Shown: positions 8,709 through 18,359, counted from the stretch's first letter. The stretch is 59,537 nt of DNA from Marinifilum caeruleilacunae (GCF_013141825.1 NZ_RZNH01000034.1:1-59537); one strand, 5' to 3'. The notes: generated by a model from the sequence alone, not told the origin. Numbers and translations: made by a program.

Positions 8709-9749
8709 CTATTCAACTTCCCATGTATCACCGCTGTTCAATAGATCATCCATACATTTAATAGATGATTGTTCTTGAATATCCTTGATTTGCTGTACCA
8801 TCTTTTCTTCGTAAGAAAGAGCTGCTACATCACGAATTACACCAAGTGCCACCGGATACTCTGGTGCTGTCATATTCGACAATAACCAGTGCATGTGTGG
8901 ATCTGGAGTATGAGCATCGTGAATCAAAATATCCTGCTCGGTGATTCCATGTTCGCCAATGGTAACTACAACAAGTTTACCATTACCTCCCATTACCAAT
9001 CCTTTGTTCTTTTCTTTACCAAAGATCATTCTTTCGCCATGGCGAAGTACCAACTGGTATTCTTCTTTGGTATTTTTATCGGTAATTAAAGAGTGAGCTC
9101 CATCGTTATAGATAACACAGTTCTGTAATACCTCAACAATCGAAGTTCCTTTGTGCTTGGTTGCATCAAGAAGAATTTCCGAAGTTAACTTGATATTGGT
9201 ATCGATAGAACGTGCATAAAACTTCGATTGAGCACCTAAAGCCAACTCGGCTGGGTGGAATGGCTGTTCAACTGTTCCGAATGGAGAAGTTTTGGTTACC
9301 ATACCATGCTTCGAAGTAGGAGAATACTGACCTTTTGTAAGACCATAGATTTCGTTATTGAATAACAAAATGGTCATGTCAATATTTCTACGCACCGCGT
9401 GAATAAAGTGGTTACCTCCGATTGCCAATGCATCACCATCACCCGAAACCTGAAGGATTTCAAGATCTGGATTAGCCGACTTTGCACCCGATGCAATAGC
9501 AGCTGCTCTACCGTGAATTGAATGGAATCCGTAAGTATCCATATAGTATGGGAAACGAGAAGAACATCCGATACCAGAAATTACTGCAAAGTCTTCTTTT
9601 GGTTTTCCCATTAAAGCCATTGCTTTCTGTACCGAATTCAAAACTCCATGGTCACCACATCCAGGGCACCATCTTACTTCCTGATCACTCTTAAAATCTT
9701 TTGGAGTCAATTTCTCAGGAGCTGGTTGCTTTAATAATGTATCTGCCAT
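8709..9749 (-). CDS. korB: 2-oxoacid:ferredoxin oxidoreductase beta subunit (probably 2-oxoglutarate)
   Basis: The thiamine-diphosphate subunit of a ferredoxin-dependent 2-oxoacid oxidoreductase; 346 residues. Seen: WCPGCGDHG near residue 28, GIGCSSRFPYY, and the TPP/Mg motif around VSGDGDALAIGGNH...FNNEIYGLT. It is two bases downstream of korA, so they are translated as a pair. Family knowledge favours 2-oxoglutarate for the two-subunit KorAB type, producing succinyl-CoA and reduced ferredoxin. Pyruvate or branched-chain 2-oxoacids are alternatives. The presence of this oxygen-sensitive enzyme type fits a facultative or low-oxygen lifestyle. Confidence 0.93.
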   Translation of the reverse strand: MADTLLKQPAPEKLTPKDFKSDQEVRWCPGCGDHGVLNSVQKAMALMGKPKEDFAVISGIGCSSRFPYYMDTYGFHSIHGRAAAIASGAKSANPDLEILQVSGDGDALAIGGNHFIHAVRRNIDMTILLFNNEIYGLTKGQYSPTSKHGMVTKTSPFGTVEQPFHPAELALGAQSKFYARSIDTNIKLTSEILLDATKHKGTSIVEVLQNCVIYNDGAHSLITDKNTKEEYQLVLRHGERMIFGKEKNKGLVMGGNGKLVVVTIGEHGITEQDILIHDAHTPDPHMHWLLSNMTAPEYPVALGVIRDVAALSYEEKMVQQIKDIQEQSSIKCMDDLLNSGDTWEVE

Positions 9750-9751
9750 GA

Positions 9752-11596
9752 TTATTTCTCCTCCAATAATTGATTAAACTTCTCTTTCAATTCTTTTACA
9801 GTAAATGGTAAACCTTGCAATTTGTTGTATTGCTCGAATTTAATATCCTGGAAGTTGCTTCTTAAGTATTCAGCAAACTGTCCGTCGTTCAATTCACAAA
9901 CGATAATTTTCTTATAGCGTTTTAATACCTCTTCTGTATTCTTTGGCAATGGGAAAATATAGTTAAAGTGTGCCAATGCAATGCTCTTGTCATCAGCTTG
10001 AAGCTCACGTACTGCTGTGGTAAGGTGACCATATGTTCCACCCCATCCTACTACCAATACATCAGCATTATCATCACCTTTAACAGGAAGATCCGGAATA
10101 AAGTTAGCTACTCTTCTAACTCTTTCTGATCTGATATCGGTCATTACCTGGTGGTTTTCCGGAACGTATGATACTGTACCAGTAACATCCATTTTTTCCA
10201 ATCCACCAATTCTATGTTCTAATCCTTTGGTTCCAGGAACAGCCCATTTTCTTGCTAATTTTTCTTCGTCTCTTGCATATGGCATATAATCATCACCTTC
10301 TTTTGCCAATGGCACTGTAATAGGCGAAAGATCGGCCATTTTAGGAATTCTCCATGGCTCTGCACCATTTGCAAGGAATCCATCGGTTAAAAGAATAACC
10401 GGTGTCATGTGCTCCAATGCAATTTTACTTGCACGATAAGCATACTCGAAACAGTTTGATGGAGTACTTGCTGCAATAACTGGCATTGGACACTCTCCAC
10501 TTCTACCATGAATTGCCTGCATTAAATCCGATTGTTCAGTTTTTGTTGGCAAACCAGTAGATGGACCACCACGCTGAACATTTACAATTACCAATGGTAA
10601 TTCTGTCATCACTGCCAAACCAGCAGCTTCGGTTTTTAATGCCAGACCTGGACCTGAAGTTGTAGTTACCGCAAAATTACCTGCGAAACTTGCTCCAATT
10701 GCAGTACAAATACCAGCAATCTCATCTTCTGCCTGGAATGTTTTTACACCTAAATCTTTACGCGCAGCTAACTCTTGTAAAATTTCGGTTGCAGGAGTGA
10801 TTGGATATGATCCACAGAACAATTCCAAACCTGCTTTTTCGGCAGCTGCAATTAAACCCCATGCTGTTGCCTTGTTACCTGTAATATTACGATAGGTTCC
10901 CTTCTTAATTTTAGCAGGAGCTACACTGTAGTTGTAAGCTAATGCTTCAATTGTTTTTGCAAAGTTATAACCTGCACGCAATACTTTTTTGTTACCCTCA
11001 ACAACTAAAGGGTGCTTCTTAAACTTGTTTTCGATAAACTCTTCGGTATGTGCCAATGGACGATCGAACATCCAGTATACCATACCCAGAGCAAACATGT
11101 TTTTGCTTCGAAGAATACTTTTCTGATCCAGTCCTGAATCTTTCAAACACTCTTTAGTTAAAGAAGTGACTTTAGCCTTAATCAGATTGTAATCTGATAG
11201 TTTATCATCCTGTAGTGGATCTGCATCGTAACCTGCTTTTTCCAGGTTTCGATCGGTAAAACTATCCTCGTTCACGATGATTGTTCCACTCGCTTTCACC
11301 CACTTCAAGTTTGCTTTAAGAGCTGCTGGGTTCATTGCAACCAATACATCAGCATAATCACCAGGAGTGTTTACCTCTTTATGCCCGAAATGCAATTGGA
11401 ATCCTGAAACACCACCTACTGTCCCTTGCGGAGCCCTAATTTCTGCAGGGTAATCCGGGAAAGTAGCTACATCGTTCCCAAATAATGCGGAAGTATCGGA
11501 AAACTGTGTTCCTGTAAGCTGCATACCGTCTCCGGAGTCACCAGAGAATCTAATTACAACTTCTTCCTTTTCAATGACTTTTGTCTTTTGACTCAT
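9752..11596 (-). CDS. korA: 2-oxoacid:ferredoxin oxidoreductase alpha subunit (gamma-alpha fusion)
   Basis: A 614-residue subunit in which the gamma domain (about 10-200, with RFSGDSGDGMQLTG) precedes the pyrimidine-binding alpha domain (about 235-480, with FCGSYPITPATEI and QAEDEIAGI) and a C-terminal transketolase-like domain. Fused gamma-alpha architecture is usual for KorA. It works with KorB in the cytoplasm to oxidise a 2-oxoacid to its CoA ester with reduction of ferredoxin. An inverted repeat lies immediately upstream at 11606-11626, and a weak -7 like motif (TACCTTTA on the minus strand) lies near 11702. Confidence 0.93.
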   Translation of the reverse strand: MSQKTKVIEKEEVVIRFSGDSGDGMQLTGTQFSDTSALFGNDVATFPDYPAEIRAPQGTVGGVSGFQLHFGHKEVNTPGDYADVLVAMNPAALKANLKWVKASGTIIVNEDSFTDRNLEKAGYDADPLQDDKLSDYNLIKAKVTSLTKECLKDSGLDQKSILRSKNMFALGMVYWMFDRPLAHTEEFIENKFKKHPLVVEGNKKVLRAGYNFAKTIEALAYNYSVAPAKIKKGTYRNITGNKATAWGLIAAAEKAGLELFCGSYPITPATEILQELAARKDLGVKTFQAEDEIAGICTAIGASFAGNFAVTTTSGPGLALKTEAAGLAVMTELPLVIVNVQRGGPSTGLPTKTEQSDLMQAIHGRSGECPMPVIAASTPSNCFEYAYRASKIALEHMTPVILLTDGFLANGAEPWRIPKMADLSPITVPLAKEGDDYMPYARDEEKLARKWAVPGTKGLEHRIGGLEKMDVTGTVSYVPENHQVMTDIRSERVRRVANFIPDLPVKGDDNADVLVVGWGGTYGHLTTAVRELQADDKSIALAHFNYIFPLPKNTEEVLKRYKKIIVCELNDGQFAEYLRSNFQDIKFEQYNKLQGLPFTVKELKEKFNQLLEEK

Positions 11597-11605
11597 GACT
11601 GTTTT

Positions 11606-11626
11606 AATTTAATCTCAGATTAAATT
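11606..11626 (-). promoter_or_regulatory. Inverted repeat directly upstream of korA
   Basis: ATTTAATCT and AGATTAAAT flank a single base, and the outer pair extends the match to ten bases per arm. It ends 10 bases before the korA start codon. As RNA the one-base loop is too tight without opening pairs, so a dimeric repressor site is also possible. The remainder of the 380-base gap (11597-11976) holds only a likely promoter near 11700 and the susD terminator. Confidence 0.35.
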
Positions 11627-11920
11627 TTTGTTTTTTTAGTTTATTGCTGTTGAACTTTATTAAACAACTTAAACAAGCGTTTAAACGTCATTTAACGTGG
11701 TAAAGGTAGCGTTTCCCCAATTTTAGACAAGAAAAGATATGAAATTTTGATTACTTTTTGCAAACGTTTGTATTATAAAAAGTTACATCAAACTTATGTA
11801 TAAAAATTTGTCTGATTTTGAGTTGATTAAGTCTGAATAAGCCGTTTTTTTCAATGAAAAATTCCAATTTTTATGAAGAGTGTAGTAAAAAAGTGAAATT
11901 TTCGAAATCAACCGTATAGA

Positions 11921-11951
11921 AAAAGGGGCAAAGTTTACACTTTGCCCCTTT
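11921..11951 (-). terminator. Terminator after the susCD operon
   Basis: AAAGGGGCAAAGT (11922-11934) and ACTTTGCCCCTTT (11939-11951) form a perfect 13-pair stem with loop TTAC. A T run follows on the minus strand, just after the susD-type stop codon. Confidence 0.92.
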
Positions 11952-11976
11952 AATTTATTTGAAAGAAATATGATTA

Positions 11977-13440
11977 TTAGCTTTCGTAACCTGGGTTTTG
12001 AACCATATTTGGATTTGCATCCAATTCGATTCTTGGAATTGGCTGAATAATTTTGTAATCAGTCATCTCAATTGTTTTGTAAGTAGTTCCCCAGTAGTCA
12101 TCACCACGAGTAATCGTTAAGTTATTACGAACTAAATCGTGGAATCTATGTCCTTCTGCAACAAGCTCAAGACTTCTTTCCTCAAGAATTCTTGCAAGAT
12201 TGATAGTAGCAGCAGTAACAGTAGGAACATCAGCTGGATGATCAAACAATACAGTTGTACCATCAGCATCAATTACATCTTCTGTTGGGTATGCTCTTTC
12301 AATAACAGCATTCAAATATTCAGCAGCTTTTGCAGCATCGCTAGCCAATGCAGCTTCAGCAGCAATTAAATAAACTTCTGACAAACGAATTACTCTTGTA
12401 TTAGAAGTATATGAAGGCTCATTAGCTTTACCAGGGTATTTCATAACACGACCCATACGATCTAACTCATCTTTAGCCAACATTTGGTTTCTTACATCAT
12501 ATGTAGCAGCTTGCAATTTAGCGATAAATGGATCTGTTGCTACAAATTGTCCGTAACCATCAGGATCTGACAAATAACCAACTGATTCAAGACCACCATT
12601 ATCTTCTGAAGAGTTTACAATTTCGAATAATGACTCAGACATGCCATCTTTTGCCCACTCACCAACATAGTTGTCGCGAGACATTAATGATACATTTGAA
12701 TTATTAATTACTTCTTCAGCATAAGTTAATGCGTTAGCCATATCACCTTTATAAAGATATACTCTAGCTAATAAAGCTTGAGCAGCAGCTTTATTGATGT
12801 GACCTAGGTTTGCATCATTACTTAACAAATCGATACCTGCTTTGAAATCTGCAATAACTTGATTGTAAACTTCCTCAACAGTATTTCTAGACATTTTTTG
12901 GTCAAAAGCAACCAAATCAGTAACGATTGGTACACCTAATGCAGTATTAGCATCACCGTGAGTATAAGGCTTACCAAAAGTCTTAACAAGATCAAAATGA
13001 ATTAATCCTCTTAATGCCAATGCTTGTCCTTTGATATCATTTCTTGCAGCAATCGCATCAGCACCTTCTGCTTCTACATTATCAATTACAGCTAATAATG
13101 AAGCAACGTTTTTCATTGCTCTATATGGACGTGACCACATTTCAGTATCCGAACTTTCAGTATAGAAAGTATAACGGTAGTAATCATCCAAACGACCAGT
13201 TTCACTAGCACGCATATCATCAGCCATTACATCAAAGTTGAAGATATACTTACCATTGTAATATGCGTCGTCACTCATTTGATCGTAAACACCATCGATA
13301 GCATATTGAGCCTGTGTTACAGTTTGAACACTTCCATCCACAGCTAATTTATCACTTGGATCCTCTTCCAACCAAGAGTCAGAGCAAGAGGTACCTAGAA
13401 GTGCAACCCCTAATAGGGTATATATAAATCTGTTCTTCAT
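11977..13440 (-). CDS. SusD/RagB-family outer-membrane nutrient-binding lipoprotein
   Basis: A 487-residue surface lipoprotein. The N-terminus has a signal with lipobox LLGTSC, so the mature protein starts at about C19. The remainder shows the SusD pattern: N-terminal helix region (VDGSVQTVTQAQYAIDGVYDQMS), TPR-like helices (KGQALALRGLIHFDLVKTFG), and C-terminal RSLELVAEGHRFHDLVR...NPNMVQNPGYE. It acts as the lid and binding partner of the SusC-type transporter encoded 18 bases upstream. The substrate is unknown: no glycoside hydrolase, peptidase or regulator lies beside the pair. Confidence 0.95.
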   Translation of the reverse strand: MKNRFIYTLLGVALLGTSCSDSWLEEDPSDKLAVDGSVQTVTQAQYAIDGVYDQMSDDAYYNGKYIFNFDVMADDMRASETGRLDDYYRYTFYTESSDTEMWSRPYRAMKNVASLLAVIDNVEAEGADAIAARNDIKGQALALRGLIHFDLVKTFGKPYTHGDANTALGVPIVTDLVAFDQKMSRNTVEEVYNQVIADFKAGIDLLSNDANLGHINKAAAQALLARVYLYKGDMANALTYAEEVINNSNVSLMSRDNYVGEWAKDGMSESLFEIVNSSEDNGGLESVGYLSDPDGYGQFVATDPFIAKLQAATYDVRNQMLAKDELDRMGRVMKYPGKANEPSYTSNTRVIRLSEVYLIAAEAALASDAAKAAEYLNAVIERAYPTEDVIDADGTTVLFDHPADVPTVTAATINLARILEERSLELVAEGHRFHDLVRNNLTITRGDDYWGTTYKTIEMTDYKIIQPIPRIELDANPNMVQNPGYES

Positions 13441-13458
13441 TTTCTTCTTTTTTAAAAA

Positions 13459-16400
13459 TTAAAATCCAATGTTTACACCGAAAGTATAAGTCTTAGTAGT
13501 TGGGATTTCCCAAGTAGTTGAACCGTGTACTGGTTGTTCAACGTCTACTTCATCCTGAGAGCTAAATGTTAGCAAGTTAGTTCCAGTAAAGTAGAATTTA
13601 ACATTGGATAATGAAACTTTATTCACCCACTCGCTTGGAAGACTATAACCTAGAGTTAATGATTTCAATCTTAGGTAGTCGTTATCCATGATACGACGAG
13701 ATGAGTTCCAGTTTGAACGAGTATCTGAATTCCAGTAACGCTTAGGGTTTCTAGCTTTGTCACCTGGCTTTTGCCATCTGTCTAACTGATTCTCCATCAT
13801 GTTAGCAGTAGGAGCATTACCATCACCCATCATGTTATATGCTGCATGATTGTAGATATCACCTCCAATAGAGAAGTTGAATAAGAAATCAAGGCTTAAT
13901 CCTTTATAGCTTAAGCTATTGTTAATACCTCCTGTGAAATCAGGATCAGCACATCCAACAATTGCCTTAGCAGCTTGTGCAGGATTTTTAGTTTTAATGT
14001 GGTTACCGCTATCATCTTTAGCACGGTTACCATCTTCGTCAATTACGTACCACTGAGCAGCTCCATCATCAGGATCAACTCCAGCCCAATCTCTCAAATA
14101 GAAAGTATTATAAGCTTCACCTTCTTTTCTGATGTAAGGGAAGTCGAAAATTGGCTCACCATTACTTAACTTAGTGATTTCATTCTTGTAATGAGATACG
14201 TTAAACGAAACATCCCACTTCAATTCAGAATCTCTTAATACGTTAGCATTTAAAGTGAATTCCCAACCTTTGTTTTCCATTTCACCAATGTTCTGCCACA
14301 TGCTAGAGAAACCAGTAACTCTTGAAAGAGGTACTTGCATCAACATAGACTCAGTTTTCTTTTGGAAATACTCGAAGCTACCACTGAATCTTCCCAATAC
14401 ACGGAAATCGAAACCTGCATTGAAGTTTTTACTTTCTTCCCATGATAAGCTTGGGTTAGCAATTTGAGAGTAATCAAGTGCTGGCTGGCTATTGTAAGCA
14501 TTTACAGAGTAAAGTGCTTTGTGACCATACCATGATACTGGTAAAGTACCGTTTGTACCATATGAAGCTCTAACTTTAAGGTCATCTAACCAAGTAGCAG
14601 AAGAAATAAAATCTTCTTGAGATAATCTCCAAGATCCAGAAACAGACCAGAAGTTAGCCCATCTTTCATCAGCACCTAATTTTGAAGAACCATCACGACG
14701 AATACTAGCAGAAACATAGTACTTGTTCATGAAGTCATAATCAACTTTACCTAGGTAAGAGATCAAAGTATTAGTGTCATCCCATCCACCAACAGCGTTT
14801 GGTTTAGCAGCACCATCATTTACTTTAATACCTTCAGGTACATTGTACCCTTCAGCTTCCATAGCCCAGCTATTTTCTTCTTCAACTTCGTAACCAGCTA
14901 AAACATTAATGTGATGTTTTTCATTAAATGTTTTGTCATATGTTAAGATGTTTGAAGAAGTAAGAATCTTGTTCTTAACACTTCTTTGCCATACTTCACC
15001 TTTATTAGCTCTACCTGCTCTTGAAACTGGAGAAGAGTATACTAAGTTATCAGTGTTAATCCAGTCATATGAGAATGTAGATTTGAAAGTAAGACCTTCT
15101 AAAATCTTATATTCTACAGAAGAGTTAATAGTATTTCTCCATGTATCAGAAGAACGCTCGTTCAAGCTGTACTCACGAACCATGTTGTAGTAACCGAAAG
15201 TTGACTCTTCAGTTAAGCTACCATCAGGGTTTCTTACTAAGTCAGTTGGTAATAATAACTGACGAGAAGCAAAGAATGGGTTAGCATAGTAGAATCCACC
15301 CAAAGCAATATTTTGCTTTACAGAACCAAAAGATAGGTTTGTAGTGAAAGTTAACTTATCAGTTGCTTTGTGTTTTAGGTTTACACGACCAGTAATTCTT
15401 TCCATGTCTGAGTTACGAGCAACACCATCAGTTTGGTTTGCACTAACAGAAGCAAAGAAAGTTGTTTTTTCGTTACCACCAGAAGCAGACAACTCATAGT
15501 TATGAACTTGTCCTTTTCTCATTAATTCGTCATCCCAGTTTGTGAAATTGCCATCAGCAGGTGTTGGATAGTAGTTATTCATAACTCCATCAACATAAGC
15601 AGTTGCAGCATCACCTGATAATCCTTGTAGGTCAATAGCATTGTTCATTAAACCTTCTCTCTGCAACATGATGAAATCTTCACCACTTACAGTTTCGAAG
15701 TTGTCCATTGCTAAATCAGTCACACCATGAGAAGTGCTAAAGTTAAATCTAGTTTTACCAGACTTACCTTGCTTGGTAGTAATAACAATTACACCATTTG
15801 CAGCACGTGAACCATACAATGAAGCTGCAGCAGCATCCTTAAGTACAGTTACAGATTCGATATCTGCAGGGTTAATTGTCGACAATGGAGTAGTTGTAGA
15901 TCCTTCCTCGCCTGAGTAAGTAATACCAGTAGAAGAAGTTGTTACAGGTACACCATCAATTACGTAAAGTGGGTTTTGGTCAGCAGAAAATGAACCAATA
16001 CCACGAATACGAATTTCAGTTGATGCACCAGGCTGACCTGACACACTTGATACTTGCAAACCAGGAACGTTACCTGAAAGTGCTTTTTCGAACGAAGTTA
16101 CAGGAGTATCCTTTAACTTATCAGAATTAACGGTCGAAGCCGAACCTGTAAACGAAGATTTTTTAGTTACACCATAAGCAACTACCATTACCTCATCTAC
16201 ACCAATAGATTCTGATTCCATAACTACATTTAATGTAGCTCCTGAAACAGCTACTTCCTGAGTAGTCATACCCACGAAAGAGAAAACCAATACGCTTTCA
16301 CCTTCTGGAACATTTAAAGAGTATTGTCCATCGAAGTTGGTTGTGGTACCGATGGTTGTACCTTTCACGATTACGGAAACTCCGGGGATCGACAGCCCAT

Positions 16401-16503
16401 CTTCGGCTGAGGTAACCACCCCTGAAATTTCTCGACCTTGAGCTAGAACGCCCTGCAATCCTACGAAAAATAGGATTAACATCGAAACTAAACTTTTTTT
16501 CAT
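13459..16503 (-). CDS. SusC/RagA-family TonB-linked outer-membrane transporter
   Basis: A 1014-residue outer-membrane receptor. Seen in order: signal peptide (1 to about 21), carboxypeptidase D-like regulatory domain (about 25-100, ISGVVTSAEDGLSIPGVSV), TonB box region (DEVMVVAYG), plug (about 110-230 with ESVTVLKDAAAASLYGSRAA), and a 22-strand-type barrel ending in TYTFGVNIGF with C-terminal Phe. It imports a ligand captured by the SusD partner using energy from TonB. Its upstream region is unusually long (454 bases) and contains paired repeats and hairpins. No sigma/anti-sigma pair is next to it. Confidence 0.96.
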   Translation of the reverse strand: MKKSLVSMLILFFVGLQGVLAQGREISGVVTSAEDGLSIPGVSVIVKGTTIGTTTNFDGQYSLNVPEGESVLVFSFVGMTTQEVAVSGATLNVVMESESIGVDEVMVVAYGVTKKSSFTGSASTVNSDKLKDTPVTSFEKALSGNVPGLQVSSVSGQPGASTEIRIRGIGSFSADQNPLYVIDGVPVTTSSTGITYSGEEGSTTTPLSTINPADIESVTVLKDAAAASLYGSRAANGVIVITTKQGKSGKTRFNFSTSHGVTDLAMDNFETVSGEDFIMLQREGLMNNAIDLQGLSGDAATAYVDGVMNNYYPTPADGNFTNWDDELMRKGQVHNYELSASGGNEKTTFFASVSANQTDGVARNSDMERITGRVNLKHKATDKLTFTTNLSFGSVKQNIALGGFYYANPFFASRQLLLPTDLVRNPDGSLTEESTFGYYNMVREYSLNERSSDTWRNTINSSVEYKILEGLTFKSTFSYDWINTDNLVYSSPVSRAGRANKGEVWQRSVKNKILTSSNILTYDKTFNEKHHINVLAGYEVEEENSWAMEAEGYNVPEGIKVNDGAAKPNAVGGWDDTNTLISYLGKVDYDFMNKYYVSASIRRDGSSKLGADERWANFWSVSGSWRLSQEDFISSATWLDDLKVRASYGTNGTLPVSWYGHKALYSVNAYNSQPALDYSQIANPSLSWEESKNFNAGFDFRVLGRFSGSFEYFQKKTESMLMQVPLSRVTGFSSMWQNIGEMENKGWEFTLNANVLRDSELKWDVSFNVSHYKNEITKLSNGEPIFDFPYIRKEGEAYNTFYLRDWAGVDPDDGAAQWYVIDEDGNRAKDDSGNHIKTKNPAQAAKAIVGCADPDFTGGINNSLSYKGLSLDFLFNFSIGGDIYNHAAYNMMGDGNAPTANMMENQLDRWQKPGDKARNPKRYWNSDTRSNWNSSRRIMDNDYLRLKSLTLGYSLPSEWVNKVSLSNVKFYFTGTNLLTFSSQDEVDVEQPVHGSTTWEIPTTKTYTFGVNIGF

Positions 16504-16622
16504 AAACTTTTAGTTAGTGGTTAATTAACAATTAATACACATCTATATATACACTCTAAAACCTACTTTCCCAATTAGGTTTTAGAAAGAATATGCTCCC
16601 TTTAGAATTATTCTATAAAATG

Positions 16623-16697
16623 AATTGGAAAATCACTTATTACCCCTATGTAATCTATTTCCAATTTTCAGATTTTTATTACCCCTAATAAATCTGA
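16623..16697. repeat. Paired hairpins with a shared 12-base motif upstream of susC
   Basis: The direct repeat TTATTACCCCTA occurs at 16637-16648 and 16676-16687, 39 bases apart. Each copy sits in an inverted repeat: AATTGGAAA (16623-16631) with TTTCCAATT (16658-16666), and TCAGATTT (16668-16675) with AAATCTGA (16690-16697). The second can pair further into a near-perfect 12-pair stem with a CCCC loop. About 120-180 bases ahead of the susC start, they are candidate regulator sites or leader RNA hairpins. Confidence 0.6.
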
Positions 16698-16900
16698 GCT
16701 GTCAAAAGTGTGAAAAATTCTTAAAATTTCAAATCATTTTTTACGTAAACCTTTTAAATCTAAATAAGAACGCCTTCGAAAACTTACAATCCATAACTTT
16801 TTTGATTAATTTAATGACAATTTCAAAAGAAAGTAGCTCATTGATATTCAGCATTATTAGTGCTATCGTTTGCGTAACTTTTTTTATAACATACTCCAAT

Positions 16901-16933
16901 TTGGACCACCCGATCTAATTTTCATTATCTTTG
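16901..16933 (+). promoter_or_regulatory. Promoter for the gamma carbonic anhydrase gene
   Basis: TATCTTTG at 16926-16933 with TTG at 16901-16903 upstream. Transcription would start near 16940, 18 bases before the start codon. Confidence 0.7.
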
Positions 16934-16957
16934 TATTTATAATCAAACTAAATAAGA

Positions 16958-17491
16958 ATGGCTTTTATTAGAGATTTAAATGGAAAAACACCAAAATTCG
17001 GTGCAAACTGCTTTCTGGCTGAGAATGCGGCCATTATAGGTAATGTTGAAATGGGGAATGATTGCAGTATTTGGTACAGTGCTGTTCTTCGTGGTGATGT
17101 TCATTACATTAAGCTAGGCAACAATGTAAATGTTCAGGATAACGCTACTATTCATGCTACATATAAAAAATCACCTACTAATATTGGCGATAATGTTTCA
17201 ATTGCACACAATGCAGTTGTGCATGGTTGTACAATTAAAGACAATGTTTTAATTGGAATGGGAGCTGTAGTTTTGGATGATGCGGTTATTGAGAGCAATT
17301 CCATTATTGCTGCCGGTTCGGTTGTAACCAAAGGAACTCATGTTGAATCGGGAAGTGTTTATGCCGGTTCTCCTGCCAAAAAGATAAAGGAAATCAGTCC
17401 GGAACTACTCGAAGGTGAAATTAATCGTATTGCCAACAGCTATGCAATGTATGCTAGTTGGTACCAAACCGATGAAGAAGCTGTAAAATAA
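16958..17491 (+). CDS. Gamma carbonic anhydrase-family protein
   Basis: A 177-residue left-handed beta-helix protein built of hexapeptide repeats. The gamma-class metal ligands can be seen: one His in NATIHATY and two in IAHNAVVHG. The conserved IWYSAVLRGDV follows the first strands. The family (YrdA/PaaY/CaiE type) includes active zinc carbonic anhydrases and proteins of unknown activity, so catalysis is possible but not shown. It stands alone between its own promoter and a bidirectional terminator shared with murI. Confidence 0.88.
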   Translation: MAFIRDLNGKTPKFGANCFLAENAAIIGNVEMGNDCSIWYSAVLRGDVHYIKLGNNVNVQDNATIHATYKKSPTNIGDNVSIAHNAVVHGCTIKDNVLIGMGAVVLDDAVIESNSIIAAGSVVTKGTHVESGSVYAGSPAKKIKEISPELLEGEINRIANSYAMYASWYQTDEEAVK

Positions 17492-17494
17492 ATT

Positions 17495-17532
17495 AAAACA
17501 AAAGCCATTGCAATTGCAGTGGCTTTTGTTTT
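17495..17532. terminator. Bidirectional terminator between the carbonic anhydrase gene and murI
   Basis: AAAACAAAAGCCA and TGGCTTTTGTTTT form a perfect 13-pair stem with A and T tracts on both sides, serving two convergent genes. Its right arm reaches the first base of the murI stop codon. Confidence 0.88.
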
Positions 17533-18359
17533 TAGTAGTTGATATGTTCTGCTTTTAGACTTGTATTCAAAAAACGGCTCGCTTTTTCCTCGAAACTATC
17601 CACAAATTCGGTGGTATAAAATTCTCTTTCCGAATTTTTGCTGCACCTCACATCCATCTCCGGATGCCTTCTTAAATAATCTTTTAGGCTTTTTGCGACA
17701 ATCTCGCCTTGCGAAATAAGATTCACACCCGATGGCAGGTATTTTCTGATCTCCTCCTTTAGCAAAGGATAATGAGTACAACCTAAAATAATGGTATCAA
17801 TCTTCGGATCTTTTTGCAAAAGGTTCTCAATATTTTTCTTTATAAAATATTGGCCACCTTGGCTTGCAAATTCATTATTTTCGACCAAAGGCACCCACAT
17901 CGGACAGGCTTCCTGTACAACATTTATTTCGGGATGGAGTTTTTCAATCTCTAAAGGATATGAATTAGATCGAACTGTTCCTACCGTTCCCAATATACCT
18001 ACATGCTTCGTTTTTGTGAGCAGGCCTACTTCCTCCACACTTGGTCTGATAACGCCCAAAACTCGCTTGTTTGGGCTAATTTTGGGTAAATCGCGTTGCT
18101 GAATGGTGCGAAGTGCCTTAGCTGATGCAGTATTGCAAGCCAGTATCACCAATTCACAATTCATAGAAAATAATTGCTCTACCGCTTCCAATGTGTAATC
18201 GTAAACCACATCATACGACCTGGTACCGTATGGACTTCTTGCATTATCGCCTAAATAGATAAAATCATATTCTGGCAATTCTTTTAAGAGTTCATTTAGA
18301 ATGGTTAATCCACCGTAACCTGAATCAAAAACTCCGATTGCTTGCTTTTTAGTAATCAT
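17532..18359 (-). CDS. murI: Glutamate racemase
   Basis: Makes D-glutamate for peptidoglycan. The 275-residue protein has both catalytic cysteine motifs, LACNTASAKA and LGCTHYPLL, and the N-terminal GVFDSGYGGLTIL. It is the last gene of a minus-strand envelope cluster (DUF6089, uppS, bamA, two ompH, murI), although a terminator separates it from the ompH genes. Divided transcription with some read-through is therefore likely. Confidence 0.97.
   Translation of the reverse strand: MITKKQAIGVFDSGYGGLTILNELLKELPEYDFIYLGDNARSPYGTRSYDVVYDYTLEAVEQLFSMNCELVILACNTASAKALRTIQQRDLPKISPNKRVLGVIRPSVEEVGLLTKTKHVGILGTVGTVRSNSYPLEIEKLHPEINVVQEACPMWVPLVENNEFASQGGQYFIKKNIENLLQKDPKIDTIILGCTHYPLLKEEIRKYLPSGVNLISQGEIVAKSLKDYLRRHPEMDVRCSKNSEREFYTTEFVDSFEEKASRFLNTSLKAEHINY

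Larger units (their letters stand above)
16504..16957. other. 454-base intergenic region upstream of susC
   Basis: AT-rich gap between divergent susC and the carbonic anhydrase gene. Near susC it holds an imperfect inverted repeat (AAAACCTA and TTAGGTTTT, about 16557-16584), then two hairpins sharing a 12-base motif (16623-16697). A promoter for the carbonic anhydrase gene is at 16901-16933. The middle part, about 16700-16890, shows nothing I can assign. I could not find a clear -7 motif for susC. Confidence 0.6.

Noticed and set aside
16625-16918. A 97-codon open frame on the plus strand in the susC upstream region
   Set aside because: It overlaps both hairpins, has no recognisable motif or start signal, and its composition follows AT-rich non-coding DNA.
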